Both the position numbers and the translations under genes were made by a program. Below, in pieces: positions 9,616 through 21,260 of a stretch of DNA of 64,000 bases. Position 1 is the first letter of the stretch, and each line of letters begins with the position of its first letter. This stretch comes from Henckelia pumila (lineage: Eukaryota > Streptophyta > Magnoliopsida > Lamiales > Gesneriaceae), in NCBI RefSeq assembly GCF_033568475.1, contig NC_133123.1:155697753-155761752 (forward strand), read 5' to 3'. The notes beneath the pieces are model-generated. The model was not told the origin of the DNA. It was given only the letters and a program-made list of their open reading frames with translations, and ran no database searches.

Positions 9616-11621
9616 ATATAATATAATAAATAGTTTTAGTTGTAAATACCTACCTTGTTGGCATTAGGCACCAACTTCTGCAGAGCCTTCATCTTCTCGT
9701 TGATCCTGTCTCTACGTCTCTAGTACCATGCATTATATTGAAGACAAGCGATAAAGCAATATCTCAAAATCGAATATAATTTATTTTTAATTTCTTTGAT
9801 TTTTAAGACGAACAATTAAGAAATATTTCAAGTCGATTAATCGAATATTATTTTGTTTTTGAATTTATTCTGAAATGAATCCCAACATAAACACGATATT
9901 GCATCAAATATTTATATCTAGCCATAAACTCGAAGACATATTAAAATGAAAACTTTTTTCTAATCAATGCGTATGATAAAATATTGGTCCACCCTCCTTG
10001 CACCTTAATTAGTCAATATTTAGGTTCCGAATACAAATGAAATCTATCATTTCATCAAAAAATATTATGTGTATATGTAAAATAAAATATACCCGTTCCG
10101 ACTGATTGTGTACCACACCAGCACGGCTGCGTCTTGCTGATGACTGGGATCGAGCGCTTTCCTCTTTATTTTCGAATTCCTCATCCTGATTTTCCATCCA
10201 AAATGTCATCCATCAAACTTTTAACCAATTATAGCTAGTAAAAACGACGAATATACGTAATGTAATATATATTTTTTTACCGAGAAATCTTGACATGCGG
10301 AATCATCGTCGACATTTCTTGGAGTTTTCATGCTTGGAGCTGATTCAAATGAAGCCCAAGTCATCATGGTTGTGTCTGTATTCTCTTTGCAGAAATTTGC
10401 ACTTGCACCTACACCCCCACCTGCTGATGATCCCCTTTCTTCCACCTGAAAACAAATTTTTCCCGGATATTTTTCGGGTTCGGATCTTATCCGCTTACCT
10501 ACCAAACCCGAGCTCGAGTTCTCCGCCCTCTTTCCCCCGGAGTAGTCCCCCGTGGAGCTTATTTTAAGCCCGGAATATGTAGGCATGGACCCTATTTTTA
10601 CCCCATGATGATCATTTGGCTCCATTTGCATATGGGAAGTACTGTTTTCCCTCCACTTTCCAGCTGAGGATGCTGTCATGGAGCTTATATTCGCTGCGAG
10701 GTTCTGCCCGGCCATGTCGATATGGGCGGAGTTTTCCCTCCATTTTACACCGGAAGATGATGCGGATTTGGAGCTTCCAACGACCCATTTTCCTGTCGAA
10801 GATGTGGGGATTGAGGCCGAATATGTCGGGCCTAAATCCCCTCGGTGGCGTAATTGTGTGGTGCTGCTGAATGTAGCTTGATGAACTAGCGATTCGAGGG
10901 TGTCACCCGTCCTAGTACTGCCCCATGGCTTTGTCAGGGGAGGGATCTGGATCCCTCCATGCCCATGCAAGGGCAGTACTTGTTGCTTGTCGTAATTGTC
11001 CCATGCTAACTCTCCTACTTCATGGCTTATAGACCTAGGTAGCACAAGATGGTTAATCAGTTGGGATCAATTTGTCACAAGAAATACCCTCTAATTAAAG
11101 GCCGGAAATAATTAATCTACATTTTTATCTAATCTATAAATTTTTAAATTCTAATATAAAAACACATAATTTTTCGATCAAATTCTTGTATATGTCTTTG
11201 TATTCTCATCTATATATGGATTTGAATTACACTCTGAATCTATGGCTAGCTGTATGCATGAAAATCAACGAAAAAATGACTTTCGAGATTTAGGACGATC
11301 TCAAAGATAAGACATGTGAATTAAATAATATATGTATTTATTTCCTAGCTATTAATCCCATGTAATTTGTACCATCCCACGCACGCGCAGACACACGAAA
11401 TCAACATGAATCACATACATATATCAGACAATTAAATGGATATGGAGGATATGATATTCATACATGGGAACAATAAAACTGAGGTTTGGAGGAGATTGTT
11501 GTACTTGGGAGGATATAATGTTTGTATTGTTCCTCTGATGATCATCTTCATGACCTTCAATTTCTTGTTGCCTTTGTTTTGATCTTGAATTCCAATCAGG
11601 TACTATACAATGACTCATCAT
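8166..11621 (-). CDS. PIF7: PIF7/UNE10-type bHLH transcription factor (phytochrome-interacting factor), 6 exons
   Basis: This is a nuclear G-box-binding bHLH regulator of light and warmth responses. Minus-strand exons: 11464-11618 (ATG at 11618, or 11621 for an extra Met), 10281-11034, 10093-10185, 9654-9719, 8536-8958, 8166-8285. All borders are GT-AG and the spliced CDS is 1611 nt (536 aa). The N terminus MSHCIVPDWN and the EVGELAW segment match the PIF7/PIF8 subfamily, as do TLESLVHQA, TWASFES and the C-terminal MNMDFYNRM. The basic region HNQSERRRRDRIN (from about residue 329) has the His-Glu-Arg G-box triad. Helix-loop-helix follows to about residue 377, then KQLQAQV and a Met/Gly-rich run. 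The APB motif (about residues 57-70) is altered: the GQ of ELxxxxGQ is replaced. PIF7 fits better than UNE10 on C-terminal motifs, but the two subfamilies are close. Confidence 0.92.
9580..9635. repeat. (TA)n microsatellite in PIF intron 4
   Basis: A TA dinucleotide run is followed by aatat repeats. It lies just 3' of exon 4 in the direction of transcription and matches the AT tract beside the orphan exon copy. Confidence 0.85.
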
Positions 11622-13343
11622 GAGTTAATTCTCTCCCTCTTTCTAGCTTGAGGAGTACTATACACATATAATAATGTGAAATGGGGAGTTTGGAATAATT
11701 TATACAAATTATATTTTATAATATTCCTGAATGCAATAAATTGGTCCCCTTTGGTTATATCAACTTCAAGTTAATTGAGATCTTGACATGATACATGTGG
11801 TAGCAAGGCATCTTAAACATTAATGTTGCCCTAAGGATAAGTTTTTGTGTTGTACCACTCTTCCTGCTTCTTGGACACCGTGGTGCTGAGTCGACACAGG
11901 GACGGGCTGGGATCGGCTCCCTTTGTATATTTTAATGTATTTTAAACTAAATTCATATATATATTTGTTCCTTTATGTATTTGTGTTGTATATATCGCTG
12001 TTCCCATGTCAATTTTAACAGTACTAGTGATCGACTCACACATCTGCAATTTTTTGTTTTTGAAAAAACAGTTTTAATTTTCAAACTTATATAATAGTTT
12101 TTCCAGCTATATTATATTAACAGAATAGTACTTTTCTTTTATTTAAGGTGGTTATTTTTTTCCTTCTTCTTTATTGATATTTGTATATTTTTAGTTAAAG
12201 TAGGAGGACCATAAATGACAGACCAAATTGGTTTGTATATATACTTGGTTGAAGTTTAATAAACAATATTGATATAGATATTATTAAAGTAAGCATTACA
12301 TTTTTGGTTCTTTACGCTCTTTAATTTTTGTTCTCATCATGTAATCGATTAATTTACAGACTTATTCAGCTCATTTGCGTTTTTTCTCCGATGTTGGTCT
12401 TTTTGCCGACGTGTCCGATATCACGCCAACACTCAATGAAAATTGCTAAAACCGAAGAAAAAAATGCAGATTGTTGGATTAAGACTGTGAATTAACCCTA
12501 ACTAGACAAAACATATAAAAAAAAACATGTTAATTATATGACAAAAAACTATATTTTTTTCCTATTACAAAATGTGTCACAATATACAGCATAAGATTTC
12601 ATTTAACAGCAAGTCTAACCGAGCTTTAATTTGTCCACGGAAAAAAAAAGAAATTTAATACTATTTGACAAATTAAAGAAATCTCTAGAAGAATGTTAAT
12701 GCAGGGGTCCTCCTATCATGCAAGTGGCAAATGATTGGTTCATAGGTAGTTGAAAATAAGGATATGTAGTGAATGAAGTCGGGTACAACTTAAGATCATC
12801 TCGTATCCTTCTAGGACCATATATATGAATTGAATATATTATCTGATCATGAAGATACTAATTTGATTAGTTTTTATCAAATCCAATCTATAATGTGAAT
12901 TCGAGATTTGTTTTGATCAATCAGCTACATATATTGAAAAATCGACGTCATGTATTAATAAAATCATGAGTATATATAGTTAGATTCTTGTGAATTTATC
13001 GCTGAATTATCTGACAAGAGATTCACAAGATAGATTGAAAATTGAAATCGGCCAATCATCCTTGGGTTATTTTTCAGAGTTTTGATCAAACAAATGTCAT
13101 TTTCATATATAATTTCTTGAACAGGCTAGGGATATGGAATTGTGTATGACTGAACTTATATTGGTGCGATGTGAATCATGTAATTTGATCCCACTTTCAA
13201 CAAGTTTATGTTGTGATGCGACAAATTAAATTGTGTTTGATCGTAGATATATAGTAAGTGTATCATCATCGGCGGAAAAAAAAAGTGTACAATGTATGTC
13301 GATGACATCTTGATCTAAATTAGAAAAAATATATATAAAATTT
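11622..13343. other. Intergenic; 5' flank of the PIF gene
   Basis: It includes the probable 5' UTR and promoter of the minus-strand bHLH gene. I see no coding region. A degraded inverted-repeat segment near 12300-12470 resembles the MITE at 13811 but has no clear ends. Confidence 0.5.
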
Positions 13344-13352
13344 GACATTTAA

Positions 13353-13658
13353 GGGAAAATGATTTTTTTTTTCATTAACTTGTCCATTTTTTTTGTTTTT
13401 GGTACATTAACTTTTCAAAGTTTGGTTTTGATACATAAAATTTTAATTTTTTATTATTTTGGTCCAATTCTTGATGTGGTGGCTTGACATGTCAACATAT
13501 TTTTCGATGTCACGTCAATATTTTCCTATGTCATGTCATCCGTTGGACTAAAATAACTGAAAATTAAAAGTTAGTATACCAAAACCAAACTTTGAAAAGT
13601 TCATGCATCAAAACTAAAAAATTAGTTAAGTTAATGAACTAAAAAAAACTATTTTTTC
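13353..13658. mobile_element. MITE, Mutator-like (9-bp TSD)
   Basis: This is a 306-bp element whose two halves are inverted copies (for example ttcaaagtttggttttg on the left and its complement on the right). It is flanked by the 9-bp direct repeat gacatttaa at 13344-13352 and 13659-13667. A 9-bp TSD is the hallmark of Mutator-like elements. It has no coding capacity. Confidence 0.8.
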
Positions 13659-13810
13659 GACATTTAATATAGAGAAAAAAAATTACGAGTTAACATTGGA
13701 GATTCGAGTTTTTCAGCAATATTACTATTGAGAGTTGAGACAGTCTCACATGTTAATTTTGTGAGATTTTGAACTTGACTCGACCCTATGAAAAAGTATT
13801 ATTTTTTATG

Positions 13811-14102
13811 GAAAATTGTTTTTTTGGTCCTATAGGTTTGGTATTTTGTGATTTTGGTCATCTATGTTTTCATGTTTCTGTTTTAGTCCGCTATCTTTAT
13901 TTTTTTGGCAATTTTAGTATTTTTTATGATGTGGCGCTGATGTGGAGCTGACGTGTATAGTGTCATGTCAGCATTTTCGAAGAAAAAAAACTGAAATTGC
14001 AAAAAATAGGAACATGCAGGACTAAAACTGAAATATAAAAATATAAATGACCGAAATCTCAAAGTGACAAACATAAATGACCAAAATTACAGTTTTTTTT
14101 AC
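13811..14102. mobile_element. MITE with long inverted arms and 8-bp flanking repeat
   Basis: The left arm (gaaaattgttttttt, gattttggtcat) and right arm are inverted copies. The direct repeat tttttatg flanks both sides (13803-13810 and 14103-14110). The central part is GC-richer. It is non-coding; the superfamily is uncertain (hAT-like or Mutator-like). Confidence 0.7.
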
Positions 14103-14110
14103 TTTTTATG

Positions 14111-16112
14111 TCAAAAATACTAATTTTTATTGTTAGCTGATATTGACTAGTCGATTCCTCTCACGAATATAGATCCGTGAGATCATCTTACGAGAGACAT
14201 ACTATTTTAATTTATATTATATATAGTCATTTAGCTTGTGCAATTCTGACACGATATATATTTTATAAAATTCAATCCTTTATATGTGTAAAATATTGTG
14301 CCTCTTATCTACGAACAAAATATATAGTATCAAATTCACCAATTATTGAACTACTACTATATGGATCGACGTTTCCAGTGAAATTAAATGGTGTGGCCAT
14401 GCCAATCATTCCAAATTTAATTCAAAGTCACATCCAATTATATTCTATACATAAATCTTGCTCCAATTATAGCCCTAGCTCTTAATTAATTTCATTTCTT
14501 GAGGCACAACGCCATATTTATATATATATATTTATATATGTATATGCATATTCAACAATTGAATCATAATATATATATATATACAAATCCGATCCCCTGC
14601 ACCCTAGGATGCAGAAAAACTATGTGCGACCTGGGTTTTAGTGGGTTTTTTTTTTGTTTTTTTTTGCACCACTGTGCAAGGTATATATATATATTACACA
14701 CACATATATAAATATATATATATAATGCACTTGACCATCATGAAATTTGGATATCGTCGGCAATGTAAATTAAATGAGTCGATTCTAAAAAAAAAATTTA
14801 ATGAGTCGAATTCAAGTCAAATATTTATTCATTTTTGGGTCCATTTTGAGGCACACGGATTTTCGTACTTTGTTGGATCCCCATATATAATCAAATCGAT
14901 TTTAAATTGAGATTAGAAATGATTTTGTATATGAACAGTACATTCAAATATTATTTATTATAATATATTGTACAATATATTAAAAAATAATCATAATACT
15001 GTTAAAAAGTGTAGACATATATCATGATCAAGCTCAAATTGAATGTTGAAACTAATCATTTCGCAATTTTGGAGTCATCAAACTTTGTAGAAGCAAATAT
15101 CTGAATAAGTTCACTTTCCATTTTTTTTTATATATATTATGACTGAAAAATATTTTAGATATTTTCTTGGTTCATCGATACATATAGTTTGTCTTATATG
15201 ATCATATTAAAAATTGACATATTTTGTTCATCTCGTTAATTACAATACTTTCAAAACCTTATTTATAGTATTGTGGGGACATTTGGCTCAAATTTTGCAC
15301 TTTAAACTTCATATTTTCTTTTTAAGTATGACAAGATGATTTAAGTTAACGAAAATTTTTTCGCTCCCCAACCAATGATGCTCAACTCATTCCCGACCAA
15401 TCCGGTATCGTGTTTTAGTTATGCGATAAATTAAAAAAAAAAAAAAAAAAAAAACTAAAACCCGATACCGAATTTTAGTGATCGAGGATGAGGTGGAAAA
15501 ATATTGTTGGACAGCTAAAAAGTCCTCATGAGTTAACATATCGTAACTATATATCTTCCTTGTAAACTATATTTTTTTTCTATATTTTTTTTGCTAAAGC
15601 TTCGTTCGGCGAATTCGCTCGATTAAATGAATTTGTGGAAGATTTAGTTTTTTGTGGTTTTCGAATCCACTCACGGCTAGTTTTAACTATTTTAATCGAT
15701 AATTATTATGGATTTCAACTGCATCAAACGTGAGTACGTGCTTTTGAAATACTGGTTTAAAATCATTTCTTAAATTAAAATATGATCTCGACCTAAATCG
15801 AATGTAAATGTATGGAATAATATCACAACTTCGCCACAATTATTTTAAATTGCGCCCCACGTTATGATCACAACTGATTTAAATTTGACAAAGAAATAAA
15901 TTATACGTTCGTCAATATATCAATTATTGAATTTGATGTTCTACATTTATCGAATTAAATCTTCTTCTTGGCAGCATGCATTCACACCTTGTGGACCATA
16001 TATATGTATGTATATATATACATGTAAATTTATGATCTTTTGGACAACTATAGTGGATTACTACGTGAACAACGACCGATGTGATATTTTGTACATCTAG
16101 TGAGTGAATGTC
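14111..16112. other. Intergenic AT-rich DNA with transposon fragments
   Basis: I see no gene. A fragment at about 14590-14625 (gatcccctgcaccctagg) matches the terminal part of the fold-back element at 19170-19531. A hairpin element lies at about 15344-15530 and is listed separately. Confidence 0.5.
15344..15530. repeat. Hairpin MITE family H, copy 1
   Basis: The arms are inverted copies around a poly(A) core at 15430-15453. The left arm has ccaaccaatgatgctcaact; the right arm has the complement of ccgatcactaaaattcggta. Two relatives are at about 18368-18515 and 21680-21850. Confidence 0.7.
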
Positions 16113-16120
16113 ACGTTAAT

Positions 16121-16793
16121 CAAGGGCGGAGCTAGGATCTTGGTTCGGTGTAGGCGACAATATAATATAATTAATAAAGTAAAAGAAATCACTGGTTAAT
16201 CGACATTCAGAATAATGTGTCATAAGCTTTGAATACAAGATACACGCGATCAAAAACACCAGTTAGTTTTTGTGATAACATTAAAAAAATGACGAATAAC
16301 AACACATTCAAAACCCACAACCAAAATAAAACTTGGAAAAATTTTTATATATCCTACATTTCAAAAAAAAAAGAGGGAACATGAATTGATTCTCGGTCAC
16401 CATAAGGGAACATAATAATTTAAAAAATAATTGAATGGTCGATGAACATTGAAAAATAATTAACCTAAAATTTGGTGAAATTATGGGTTTTGTAGAGAAT
16501 ATAGATAGTCAGAAAATATGTAGTGCAAATTGGAATGTGTCAATCATATAGACTTGTATATTTTGAAAATAATAACATATAAAAATTTAAAATTTAAACC
16601 TAATCCTGGGTGTAAAAATTATAAAAAAGTAAAAAAAGATTCTTATCTTTTTTAGTCAAATTTAATAAACTAAGGCCATAATAATAAGTAAAATTTTAAA
16701 AAAAAATTATAAATAAATAAATATATATGTATATATATGTTGGGCCCAGTATGGGCAAAAGCCCACACTCGACATGATCTATCTCCGCCCTTG
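16121..16793. mobile_element. hAT-like non-autonomous element (673 bp)
   Basis: The terminal inverted repeats are caagggcggagctaggatc on the left and, read inward from the right, caagggcggagatagatc. An 8-bp flanking repeat is acgttaat (16113-16120) against acgttagt (16794-16801), with one mismatch. Eight-bp TSDs fit hAT elements. I see no transposase. Confidence 0.7.
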
Positions 16794-16981
16794 ACGTTAG
16801 TGGGTGCTCATGTAGGTGTCCACAATAATACATATATATAAATAGTTAATATAATATGTTGCCCACCAATTACTGGGCATTGCGATATATTCACATAAAC
16901 ATTTCAAACATTTTTTAGACAACACATTTCTTGAGATTTGTGCAAAGGCGAGCAGATGTTAACACAAATATAATAACCTAA

Positions 16982-17368
16982 GACATCGTTCTGTTCACCA
17001 TATTATTAATATATGTATAACTCATCTCATCTTATCTCACGTTCTTCTCATCATATTATTTATCCATATATTAACTATTTATTTTACATCAATCAAATTA
17101 TTAATTATTTATCTCATATCAATCAAATCATTGGATTCAAATTACTATATTATCATTTATAAATAATATAAATTTTATTTTATTTATTATTAAAAGGACA
17201 AAATAGTCATTTAACATTTTTATATAAAATTTAATCAATCAAATCAAATAAATCATAATCTATCAATCAAATCCAATACTATTTTAACTATCATTTTTTA
17301 TTTATTTTTATTACATTATATTACTTATCTATATATTAGTTATACCATACATCAAACCAAACGGTGCC
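16982..17368. mobile_element. Tourist-like (PIF/Harbinger) MITE
   Basis: The right end, read inward, is ggcaccgtttggttt, a typical Tourist terminus. The left end, gacatcgttctgttc, is a diverged match. A TAA trinucleotide flanks both ends (16979-16981 and 17369-17371). The interior is AT-rich and non-coding. Confidence 0.65.
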
Positions 17369-17397
17369 TAACTCAAACGTGATTAGGTCCATACGAC

Positions 17398-17620
17398 TAG
17401 GGGTAGGTTTTCGGTATACCGTATAAAAAATATTGGTATGAAAAAAATTCATACGATACCGATATCGAAATTTCAAAATTTTGGTATGGAAAAAATTCAT
17501 ACTAATATCGTATAGATACCGAAAAAAAATTCGATATACCAAAAAAATATCTATTTATCAAAAAAATTTCGATACAATATCCCAAAAACTCAATATTTTG
17601 TTTCGGTATCTCACACTACA
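17398..17620. repeat. Truncated hAT-like MITE with ggtatacc motifs
   Basis: It begins taggggtaggttttcgg and is followed by many short palindromic ggtatac/gtatcg blocks. No matching right terminus is seen, so it looks truncated or eroded. Confidence 0.4.
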
Positions 17621-18367
17621 TACAACAACTATTAGGAGTTCGCTAAAGTGGTACGACAAGGCTTAATTAGTGCCTTAGTGGGGTTCTTTATATTATTATT
17701 TTTTTAAAAAAAATCATTCCTAGTATTAACAATTATTTTGAAATCGTAAATAAAAAATAACTGGGATTTTTTCTTGAATAAATGCATTGGTAACTTTTTA
17801 ATGGGATTAATTAATAAAATAAAAATTGTACATTATATTCTAAAATGATTGACTCCGAATGAGACCTCATCTCACATGAGTCAGATGCACGTTGGCTCAT
17901 ACGGGGTTAAATCGAGGGATGTAATTTGGATAATGTATTTTTCTTATATTTAAGAATTAATTTGATAAATATTGTAAACTATATTTGAATTAATAAATTT
18001 ATTGTAAACTATAACATTTCTAAAATTTAGACTTCGGGTGAAATATAACATGCTAATCATATTAATCTATGCTGTATATTAAAGTTGGGGAATAGAGACA
18101 AAAACCTTATGTTGGTATGGTTTTTTTCTTAATTGCACAAGCATCTATGTTTGTTTTGATATTTATCGTTTGACCCTTATTAAAATGATCCTTATTAATT
18201 TTAATTGTAGTATGACCTTTAATTATTTTTATATTATAAAATAATTTTTATTTTAATATAAAATAAATTAATTAAAAAAAGACGGTGACACAAGTCACAC
18301 AACACAATGCACATTCTTATGAGGACTGGTATATCCGTTTGTGTGTCTATATATATATATATATATA

Positions 18368-18515
18368 AGGACTTTTTAGTTGTTCAACAATATTTTTTCA
18401 TCTCGTTTTTAGTTGTTTTTTTTTTATTTTTCGCATAACTAAAACACGGTACCGAGTTTTAGTGGTCAGTGACGAGTTGAACATCCATCATTAGTTGGGC
18501 AGCTGAAAAATTCTA
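18368..18515. repeat. Hairpin MITE family H, copy 2
   Basis: The right arm matches the other copies (gttgggcagctgaaaaatt, cactaaaactcggtaccg on the other strand). The left arm is shortened. Both sides are (TA)n. Confidence 0.65.
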
Positions 18516-18668
18516 TATATATATGTGTGTGTGTGTGAGATAAGAATGACTAGTTGACCATGACATTACACAAACTTTTTTTTATTTCTTAACAAAAATT
18601 TCACTAACATTTAAATTGAAGCAAATTAAAGTCCTTATAAACAACGTCTCTCAATAAAATAAGGTTGA

Positions 18669-18672
<4 letters not shown>

Positions 18673-18725
<53 letters not shown>
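18673..18725. repeat. (AT)n microsatellite
   Basis: A pure AT dinucleotide run of about 53 bp. Confidence 0.95.
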
Positions 18726-18729
<4 letters not shown>

Positions 18730-19169
18730 TAACACTCTTGTGAGACGGGTCAATTCTACCCATATTTATAATAATAAGTAATACTTTTGACATAAATTGT
18801 AATACTTTCTAATGGATAACTCATATAAAGATCCGTCTCATAAATATGACCCTTGAGATCGTCTCATAAAATTTTTTGCCAATATATATATATTCAGGCT
18901 TATGTGTGCTTTTACGTATATAGATTAAATAAATTTATTGGAAAAATCAATTTGACAAAAAAATGTTTCATTTGACTGTATTTAATGAATATTTTAGTAT
19001 GATAAAAAATTTATTGAAATAGTTAATGTATCTAATGATGAGAATAGATTTGTCAAATAATATACAAAATAATACTAAATAGGAAAATTGAACTATATAT
19101 ATGATAACAAAGAAATCACATAGACAATATTAAAATTTAAATCATATGTATATGATTTATTTATCATAG

Positions 19170-19531
19170 TTTTGATCCCACGCACTTTAAGGTGCAGAAA
19201 TCCTTGTGTATCCGTACCTAAAATAATTTCGATTGTTTCGAAATTTTCATGGTAGGATCGTCTCGAAAATATGAATCCAACTATGTATCATATGATACAA
19301 ATTTCAATCTCGGTGGTCGGAAATGTGAAGATGGCCGAAATTACAGATTTCACCTAATTTTTGGCCATCCTCATGATTCCGATAACTGAGATTGAAATTT
19401 GTATATTATGATATATCGTTGGATTCGCATTTTTGAGACGATCCTACCTTGAAAATTTCAAGATAATCGGAGTTGTTTTGGGCACGGGTACACATGGATC
19501 CCCCGCACCCTAGGATGCGGGGTATCAAAAT
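19170..19531. mobile_element. Fold-back element (about 360-bp near-palindrome)
   Basis: The left arm starts ttttgatcccacgcac and the right arm ends gatgcggggtatcaaaa. About 155 bp on each side are inverted copies with scattered mismatches, separated by a short centre near 19340-19380. A fragment of the same family is at 14590. RNA from it would fold into a long hairpin, so it is a candidate small-RNA source. I found no clear TSD. Confidence 0.75.
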
Positions 19532-19764
19532 TGTTATTTATCAAGTTCTAAAGTATGCGATACAACGATAATGGCAGGGGTGTTCAATATCCGGATAAAA
19601 TATGAAAGACCGATCAGACCATAATTTTCAGTTTTTTGGGTTTGATTTTTTCCAGTTATTAGATCGGTTTGAGTTTTGGATTCTAGAAATCATATTTTTT
19701 GTTGTTCTTTTTTAGAAATGAAAAATGAAATTTTTTAACTTTTGGGTTATATTGTACCCTATAT

Positions 19765-20275
19765 CAGTGTTTTTTAGAACCAAACCGGCTGGTTCGACCG
19801 GGAACCGGTCGCGGGTCTGGTCCGAAACCCCTCCAAGAACCGAAAAATCGGTTCAACCGGTCAAAAATCGGAAAATCGGTTCGATCGGTTGAACCCGTGG
19901 AACCGGTTTTTTTGAATTATTTATTTATTTATTTTGAAAATTTGTTTTTTTTAAAACAAACTTTAAATTTAATATTTTTTATATATACACATGATTATTT
20001 GGAATTTGTATTTCATTAAAAATATTATTTTAATAATAATAGATTTTTTAATTAAATAATTTATAAATATTTTGAATATATTTACATATTTATTTAGTTT
20101 TCAAACTATGGTACATATATATTTTTTTGTCTATTTATATACATTTTTTTGAGTTTTTAAAATTCAAAATATATTATTCATTATATTATATTATATAAAC
20201 GATTTTTCAGTTGGACCGGTTGAATCGTTTTTTTAGGTAGACCGGTTTGATCACCGATCTGGTTATAAAAATAAT
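19765..20275. repeat. MITE-like element with accggtt-rich ends
   Basis: Both ends are rich in aaccgg/ccggtt motifs in inverted orientation (ttttttagaaccaaaccgg on the left; ccggtttgatcaccgatc on the right). The middle, about 300 bp, is AT-rich. The termini are imperfect and no TSD was found, so the boundaries are approximate. Confidence 0.5.
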
Positions 20276-20416
20276 GCCCCAAAGATGTCTTCAAACTTAC
20301 AACAATTGAATAAATAATGTTTAGGCTTTCGAGAAATAAGATTTAGAAGCATATACAAATCCAGAAATTAGAGATGAATTGGACTTGAATTTAATATAAT
20401 AAATTATATATTACTG

Positions 20417-21260
20417 GTTATATACTGGTAAGATAACCCGGGTGGTGAGAAAGTCCGGGAGAGTTTCAACACCCGGGTGAGTAAGAAATCCCGGGACAAA
20501 AAAAAGGCACCACAATGACACTAATTCATCGGGACAGCGGAGCAGGTCCTAACTCGACTATTTTTAGGAAGTGTGGTTATATACTGGTAAGATAACCCAG
20601 GTGGTGAGAAAGCCCGGGAGAGTTTCAACACCCAGTTGAGTAAGAAAGCCCGGGACAAAACAAAGGCACCACAATGACAGTGGTGATAACCCGGGTTCTA
20701 CCCGGATGATAAAATAACCCGGAGGGTTTAAGCACCCGGGCCATCTCAAAGACCCGGGAAGTCTTGGGGATCCCATGAGATCGAGAGGAGCCCGTGTAAA
20801 AGCATGGGAGCCGGGCATCTAGGAATAAGCCTTCGGAAGGTAGGAAAAAAAGGAAAGCTGGTGGGACTCGAGTTTTTCTATAATTAGAGCCAGGAAGCGG
20901 CCACGTCCGCTTGGAGTATTTCAGGTTCTAAGCACAGACCAAATCATTACTAATCACGTTTCAATGGAATGAGCTATTTCCTGAGATTACGGGATGTCTA
21001 AATCACACGTGGTAACCGTCCCATCGCCCTAAAAGCTGTCAGTAAGTCCATACCCAGTAATCATTGATGACCCGGGCGGACGAGTATAAAGACCAGGCTC
21101 GGGCCGAGCCTGGCCTAGGTTATATTTTTTAGAATCTCACACTTATCATTATCATTCCCACACACACTCACTTTCTCAAACATCATAAGCCGACTCCATA
21201 CATCTTAGTCTGACTTAAGCATCGGAGTGGCGACGTCGAAAACCATTCCGGCTCCCCACT
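20417..21260 (+). repeat. LTR-like remnant, probably a solo or truncated Ty3/Gypsy LTR
   Basis: This GC-richer block begins with a 159-bp tandem duplication (units at 20417 and 20576, both starting gttatatactggtaagat) rich in cccggg motifs. Further on come a TATA-like string (gagtataaagacc, about 21080), a C-rich transcript-like stretch and a segment resembling the 3' ends of Tat/Ogre LTRs (gcatcggagtggcgacgtcg). No gag or pol follows. The assignment rests on composition and these motifs only. Confidence 0.45.

Larger units (their letters stand above)
17621..19169. other. Intergenic AT-rich DNA
   Basis: No gene is visible. It contains hairpin family copy 2 and a (TA)n tract, both listed separately; the rest is unremarkable AT-rich sequence. 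Confidence 0.5.

Noticed and set aside
11035..11100. A longer PIF exon 2 starting upstream of 11034
   Set aside because: The open frame upstream begins only with GTG and has no ATG before a stop. Splicing from the exon at 11464 gives a continuous MSHC...VPMSISHEVGELAW N terminus typical of the family.
11622..11760. RNA thermoswitch hairpin in the PIF7 5' UTR, as reported for Arabidopsis PIF7
   Set aside because: I do not see a stable hairpin near the start codon by eye, and the transcript start is unknown.
12300..12470. Additional MITE near the PIF 5' flank
   Set aside because: Only partial inverted similarity; no ends or TSD could be defined.
14177..14910. Several open frames of 70-102 codons
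   Set aside because: They are low-complexity, AT-rich and lack domains; they overlap microsatellites.
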